Assembly: GCA_947372225.1 (NCBI GenBank)
Contig: CANBSV010000111.1
Location: forward strand, 1 to 8,303
Length of the DNA stretch: 8,303 nt
DNA from: Burkholderiales bacterium
GTDB lineage: Bacteria; Pseudomonadota; Gammaproteobacteria; Burkholderiales; Burkholderiaceae_C
Direction: 5' to 3'
Shown: piece after piece, positions 5,389-8,303 of the stretch
Layout: each line of letters begins with the position of its first letter
Numbering within the stretch: position 1 is the stretch's first letter
The notes under the pieces: model-generated
Told to the model about the DNA's origin: nothing
The model's database searches: none
Seen by the model: only the letters and a program-made list of their open reading frames with translations
Translations under genes and position numbers: made by a program

Positions 5389-7110
5389 ATGTACGCCTAC
5401 ACCGACTTCGACAAGACCTTCGTTCGCCAGCGCGCCGCGCAGTACCGCGACCAGCTCGATCGCCACCTCGCAGGCCAGCTGCCCGACGACGAGTTCCGTG
5501 CTTTGCGACTGCAAAACGGCTGGTACGTGCAGCGCCATGCGCCGATGCTGCGCGTGGCCGTGCCTTACGGCGAGCTGAGCTCCGCGCAGCTGCGTGCACT
5601 GGCCGGCATTGCACGCGACTTCGACCGTGGCTACGCCCATTTCACGACCCGCCAAAACCTGCAATACAACTGGATCCCGCTCAACAAGAGCGCCGAGGTC
5701 ATGGACAAACTGGCGGCAGTGCACATGCACGGCATCCAGACCAGCGGCAACTGCATCCGCAACATCACCAGCGACTGCTTTGCCGGCATCGCGCCTGATG
5801 AGTTGGTTGACCCGCGCCCTTACGCAGAAATCATGCGGCAGTGGAGCACGCTGCACCCGGAATTCGCCTTCCTGCCACGCAAGTTCAAGATCGCCGTCAC
5901 CGGCGCAGGTGAAGACCGCGCGGCCATCGGCTGGCACGACATCGGACTGCACCTGCTCAAGAACGGCGCGGGCGAAGTCGGCTTCAAAGTACTCGTGGGC
6001 GGCGGCATGGGACGCACGCCGGTGATCGGCACGGTCGCGCGCGAGTTCCTGCCGTGGCAGCAGATCCTCGTCTTCATCGAGGCGGTGGTGCGCGTCTACA
6101 ACCGCTACGGCCGGCGCGACAACATCTACAAGGCGCGCATCAAGATCCTGGTCAAGGCCGAGGGTCAGCGCTTCTTTGATGATGTCGAGGCGGAGTTCCG
6201 CGAGATCCTCGAGCGCGACGCCGATGGCAGCGCTCACCTGATTCCCCAATCGGAACTCGATCGGGTCACAGCCAATTTCGTGGTGCCTGCGGGCGTCGCG
6301 GCGCGGCCGTCTTCGGGCATTGCGGCCTCCGCCGACGCGCACGCCGGCTACGGCCGCTGGCTTGAGCGCAATGTGCACGGCCACCGGCTGAGCGGCTACC
6401 GCGCCGTCACGCTGTCGCTCAAGCGCACCGGCCAGGCGCCAGGCGACATCACCGACGCGCAGATGGAACTCGCGGCCGATCTGGCCGACCGTTACAGCCA
6501 CGGTGAGTTGCGCGTGTCGCACGACCAGAACCTGGTGTTGCCGTGGGTGCTCGAGGGCGACCTGCCCGCGTTGTGGGCGGCTGCGCGCAGCGCGAGCTTT
6601 GCCACGCCCAACATCGGCTTGCTGACCGACATGATTGCGTGCCCGGGTGGAGACTTCTGCGCTCTGGCCAATGCGCGCTCGATCCCGCTGGCAGCCGAGA
6701 TCACCGAGCGTTATCAAGACCTCGACGAACTGTGGGACATCGGTGACATCGACCTGCACATCAGCGGATGCATCAATTCGTGCGGCCACCACCACAGCGG
6801 TCACATCGGCATCCTCGGCGTCGACAAGGACGGCGCTGAGTGGTACCAGATCACCCTGGGCGGTTCCGACGGATCCACGCTGAGCGGCGGGCCGGTGGCA
6901 GGCAAGGTGATCGGCCCGTCGTTCGCGGCCGATGAAGCGGCCGATGCCGTCGAGGCAGTGATCGACACCTACCAGGCGCAGCGTCAAGGTGCCGAGCGCT
7001 TCATCGACACCGTCAAACGCATCGGACTCGACCCCTTCAAGACATCGACCAATGCGGTGCGCCGCTCGACTGCACGACAAGTCGCATCAGACGCCACCAA
7101 CGCCGAGTGA
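5389..7110 (+). CDS. cysI: Assimilatory sulfite reductase hemoprotein (nitrite/sulfite reductase family)
   Basis: The 573-residue enzyme carries out six-electron reduction of sulfite to sulfide in the cytoplasm for cysteine synthesis. Two ferredoxin-like/siroheme-binding repeats are present: about 50-120 with FTTRQNLQYNW (85-95), and about 330-400 with SHDQNLVLP (377-385). The [4Fe-4S]-siroheme cysteines are C418 and C424 (CPGGDFC) and C461 and C465 (SGCINSCGHHHSG). By position, R88, R124 (GNCIRNI), K165 and K167 (PRKFKI) look like the basic residues that hold siroheme carboxylates and sulfite in E. coli CysI. Sulfite rather than nitrite reduction is inferred from the APS reductase gene downstream. 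No flavoprotein CysJ is present in the window, so electrons may come from ferredoxin or another donor. The ATG at 5389 follows the TauE/SafE stop by 22 bp, and the TGA overlaps a GTG (7107) in frame with the next gene. The last 25 residues are polar and variable. Confidence 0.95.
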   Translation: MYAYTDFDKTFVRQRAAQYRDQLDRHLAGQLPDDEFRALRLQNGWYVQRHAPMLRVAVPYGELSSAQLRALAGIARDFDRGYAHFTTRQNLQYNWIPLNKSAEVMDKLAAVHMHGIQTSGNCIRNITSDCFAGIAPDELVDPRPYAEIMRQWSTLHPEFAFLPRKFKIAVTGAGEDRAAIGWHDIGLHLLKNGAGEVGFKVLVGGGMGRTPVIGTVAREFLPWQQILVFIEAVVRVYNRYGRRDNIYKARIKILVKAEGQRFFDDVEAEFREILERDADGSAHLIPQSELDRVTANFVVPAGVAARPSSGIAASADAHAGYGRWLERNVHGHRLSGYRAVTLSLKRTGQAPGDITDAQMELAADLADRYSHGELRVSHDQNLVLPWVLEGDLPALWAAARSASFATPNIGLLTDMIACPGGDFCALANARSIPLAAEITERYQDLDELWDIGDIDLHISGCINSCGHHHSGHIGILGVDKDGAEWYQITLGGSDGSTLSGGPVAGKVIGPSFAADEAADAVEAVIDTYQAQRQGAERFIDTVKRIGLDPFKTSTNAVRRSTARQVASDATNAE

Positions 7111-7115
7111 CCGCC

Positions 7116-7646
7116 ATGAAATTCATCCGTTCCCCCCAAGATGCCTGGCACCGTGTGCAAGGCGAAGACGGGCCGATGGTCACCATCACCCCGGCTCCGC
7201 ACCAGCTGTTGACCTGGCTGCAATGGCACAGCGTGCGCCATCACTGGCCCGCAGGCATGCCGGTGGGCGTGATCGTCGACAACGACCTGGACACCCGCGA
7301 ACTCGAAGCTGATTTGCCTCGGCTTGCGCTGGTGGTTCTGCAGTTTCCGAAGTGGGTCGACGGCCGCGCCTACAGCCAGGCTCACCTGCTGCGTTCACGC
7401 TACAGATTCGCCGGCGAGATCCGCGCCGTCGGCGAAGTGCTCGTCGACATGCTGCCGCTGCTGCAGCGCACAGGATTCGACGCGGTGGTGCTGCGCGCCG
7501 ATCAGTCGCGCGAAGCGGCCGAGCGCGCGCTCAACTTCTTTCCCGGCCACTACCAGGGCGACGTGCGCGAACACCGCCCGATCTTCGCGCGCCCGGCCGG
7601 CGACGCAGCCAGCAGCGAATCCATCTATGCGGGATCGTCCATATGA
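7116..7646 (+). CDS. DUF934 domain protein of the sulfite reductase operon
   Basis: The 176-residue soluble protein matches the DUF934 family. Its hallmark block at residues about 77-123 contains FPKWVDGRAYSQAHLLRSRY (77-96), then GEIRAVGEVLVDMLPLLQRTGFDAV, read here as residues 100-112 (GEIRAVGEVLVDM) and 113-124 (LPLLQRTGFDAV). There are no cysteines, no membrane segment and no obvious cofactor motif, so it is unlikely to carry an iron-sulfur cluster itself. No reaction is established for the family as far as I know. Members are typically encoded next to cysI-type sulfite reductases, which suggests an accessory, assembly or donor-docking role; this is inference from context. The start is either the GTG at 7107, which overlaps the cysI stop as GTGA, or the ATG at 7116, preferred because MKFIRSP is a plausible native N-terminus. 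The stop overlaps the cysH start as ATGA, so translation of the two is probably coupled. Confidence 0.88.
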   Translation: MKFIRSPQDAWHRVQGEDGPMVTITPAPHQLLTWLQWHSVRHHWPAGMPVGVIVDNDLDTRELEADLPRLALVVLQFPKWVDGRAYSQAHLLRSRYRFAGEIRAVGEVLVDMLPLLQRTGFDAVVLRADQSREAAERALNFFPGHYQGDVREHRPIFARPAGDAASSESIYAGSSI

Positions 7647-8303
7647 GCGCGATCGATCTTTACGCGCGTCACACGTCGGGCTTTGAAGACCGTCTGGCGC
7701 ACACCGTGCAAATCCTCAAGGAGGCCGCGGCGGCGCACGCTGGCGGCGCAGTGCAGTCGACCAGCCTGGGCGTCGAAGACATGGTCATCACCGACCTCAT
7801 CGCGCGCCACGGCCTGGGTGGCGAGCAAGGCATCGCCATCGCCACGCTCGATACCGGCAAGCTGCACGCGCAAACACTGGATTTGATCCCGCGCATCGAG
7901 CAGCGTTATGGCCTGGCCGTCGAGGTGTTCAAGCCGGTGGCCGAGTCGGTGGTGCACTTCGTGACAACCCACGGTGACGAGGCGATGTATCGCAGCCTTG
8001 AGCTGCGCAAGGCGTGCTGCCACCTGCGCAAGATGGAACCGCTCTCACGCATGATGGCCGGGCGCACCGCCTGGGTCACCGGGCTGCGCCGCGAGCAATC
8101 GAACACCCGCGCCGTCGTGCCGTTCAGCGAGATCGACGCCCAGGGCCGAACCAAATTCAATCCGCTCGCCGACTGGAGCTGGAACGACGTGTGGCACCAC
8201 ATCGCCAGCAACGACGTCCCCTACAACCCGCTGCACGACGAATTCATGCCCAGCATCGGCTGCGCGCCGTGTACGCGTGCCATCGCCGTGGGCGAGGACT
8301 TCC
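7643..8303 (+). CDS. cysH: Phosphoadenylyl/adenylyl-sulfate reductase CysH, APS-type, cut by the window edge
   Basis: The first 220 residues of CysH are present. Nucleotide-binding features of the PAPS reductase/ATP-pyrophosphatase fold are visible: QSTSLGVEDMVI (38-49), LDTGKLHAQT (69-78) and TGLRREQSNTR (146-156). The Cys pair in KACCHLRK (C125-C126) and the CxxC in GCAPCTRA (C207, C210) are the four ligands of the [4Fe-4S] cluster found in assimilatory adenylylsulfate (APS) reductases and lacking in E. coli-type PAPS reductases. The enzyme would therefore reduce APS to sulfite and AMP using thioredoxin, feeding CysI. The catalytic Cys of the C-terminal ECGLH-type motif is expected just beyond the right edge and cannot be checked. 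The ATG at 7643 overlaps the DUF934 stop by four bases (ATGA). Confidence 0.95.
   Translation, partial: MSAIDLYARHTSGFEDRLAHTVQILKEAAAAHAGGAVQSTSLGVEDMVITDLIARHGLGGEQGIAIATLDTGKLHAQTLDLIPRIEQRYGLAVEVFKPVAESVVHFVTTHGDEAMYRSLELRKACCHLRKMEPLSRMMAGRTAWVTGLRREQSNTRAVVPFSEIDAQGRTKFNPLADWSWNDVWHHIASNDVPYNPLHDEFMPSIGCAPCTRAIAVGEDF

Noticed and set aside
4999..7080. Minus-strand open frame of about 693 codons
   Set aside because: It is antisense to the end of the TauE/SafE gene and nearly all of cysI. The translation resembles no family, and the high GC content makes stop-free antisense frames common.

Overview
The window looks like an ordinary chromosomal segment of a GC-rich beta-proteobacterium, most likely in Burkholderiales and plausibly Comamonadaceae. 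That placement is an inference from three things: the high-GC codon use, a phasin gene of the polyhydroxybutyrate (PHB) type, and the gene order TauE/SafE - cysI - DUF934 - cysH. No mobile element, tRNA, rRNA or CRISPR array was seen. Gene density is high, and the only gaps worth the name are the two intergenic regions on either side of the phasin gene.

Layout. Bases 1-3574 hold a minus-strand cluster read right to left: a histone-deacetylase-family amidohydrolase with a GTG start, then rmuC 12 bp later, then an MFS transporter 15 bp later that runs off the left edge. The short gaps suggest one transcript. Bases 3575-3811 are a divergent intergenic region. It carries a good sigma70-type promoter for the phasin gene, with one near-palindromic TGCA-N-TGCA element just upstream of the -35 box and a second at the predicted transcription start. 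This arrangement suits the PHB-responsive repressor PhaR. The phasin gene (3812-4360) ends in a strong rho-independent terminator preceded by another large hairpin.

Bases 4442-4595 are a leader region with a candidate -10 box and a perfect TAAGGAGG that has no standard start codon behind it. Then comes a plus-strand assimilatory sulfur operon: a TauE/SafE-family membrane protein, the sulfite reductase hemoprotein CysI, a DUF934 protein, and the start of an APS-reductase-type CysH cut by the right edge. The genes are 22 bp apart or less, and DUF934 and cysH overlap as ATGA. CysH makes sulfite from adenylylsulfate, CysI reduces sulfite to sulfide for cysteine synthesis, and the TauE/SafE protein probably moves sulfite or another sulfur oxyanion across the membrane. 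DUF934 has no established biochemical role known to me but sits inside this operon.

The window mainly contains familiar housekeeping genes. The points most worth a second look are regulatory: the paired palindromes around the phasin promoter, the orphan Shine-Dalgarno with tandem Cys codons ahead of the sulfur operon, and the compound hairpins after the phasin gene. I did not find convincing evidence of an undescribed multi-gene system.
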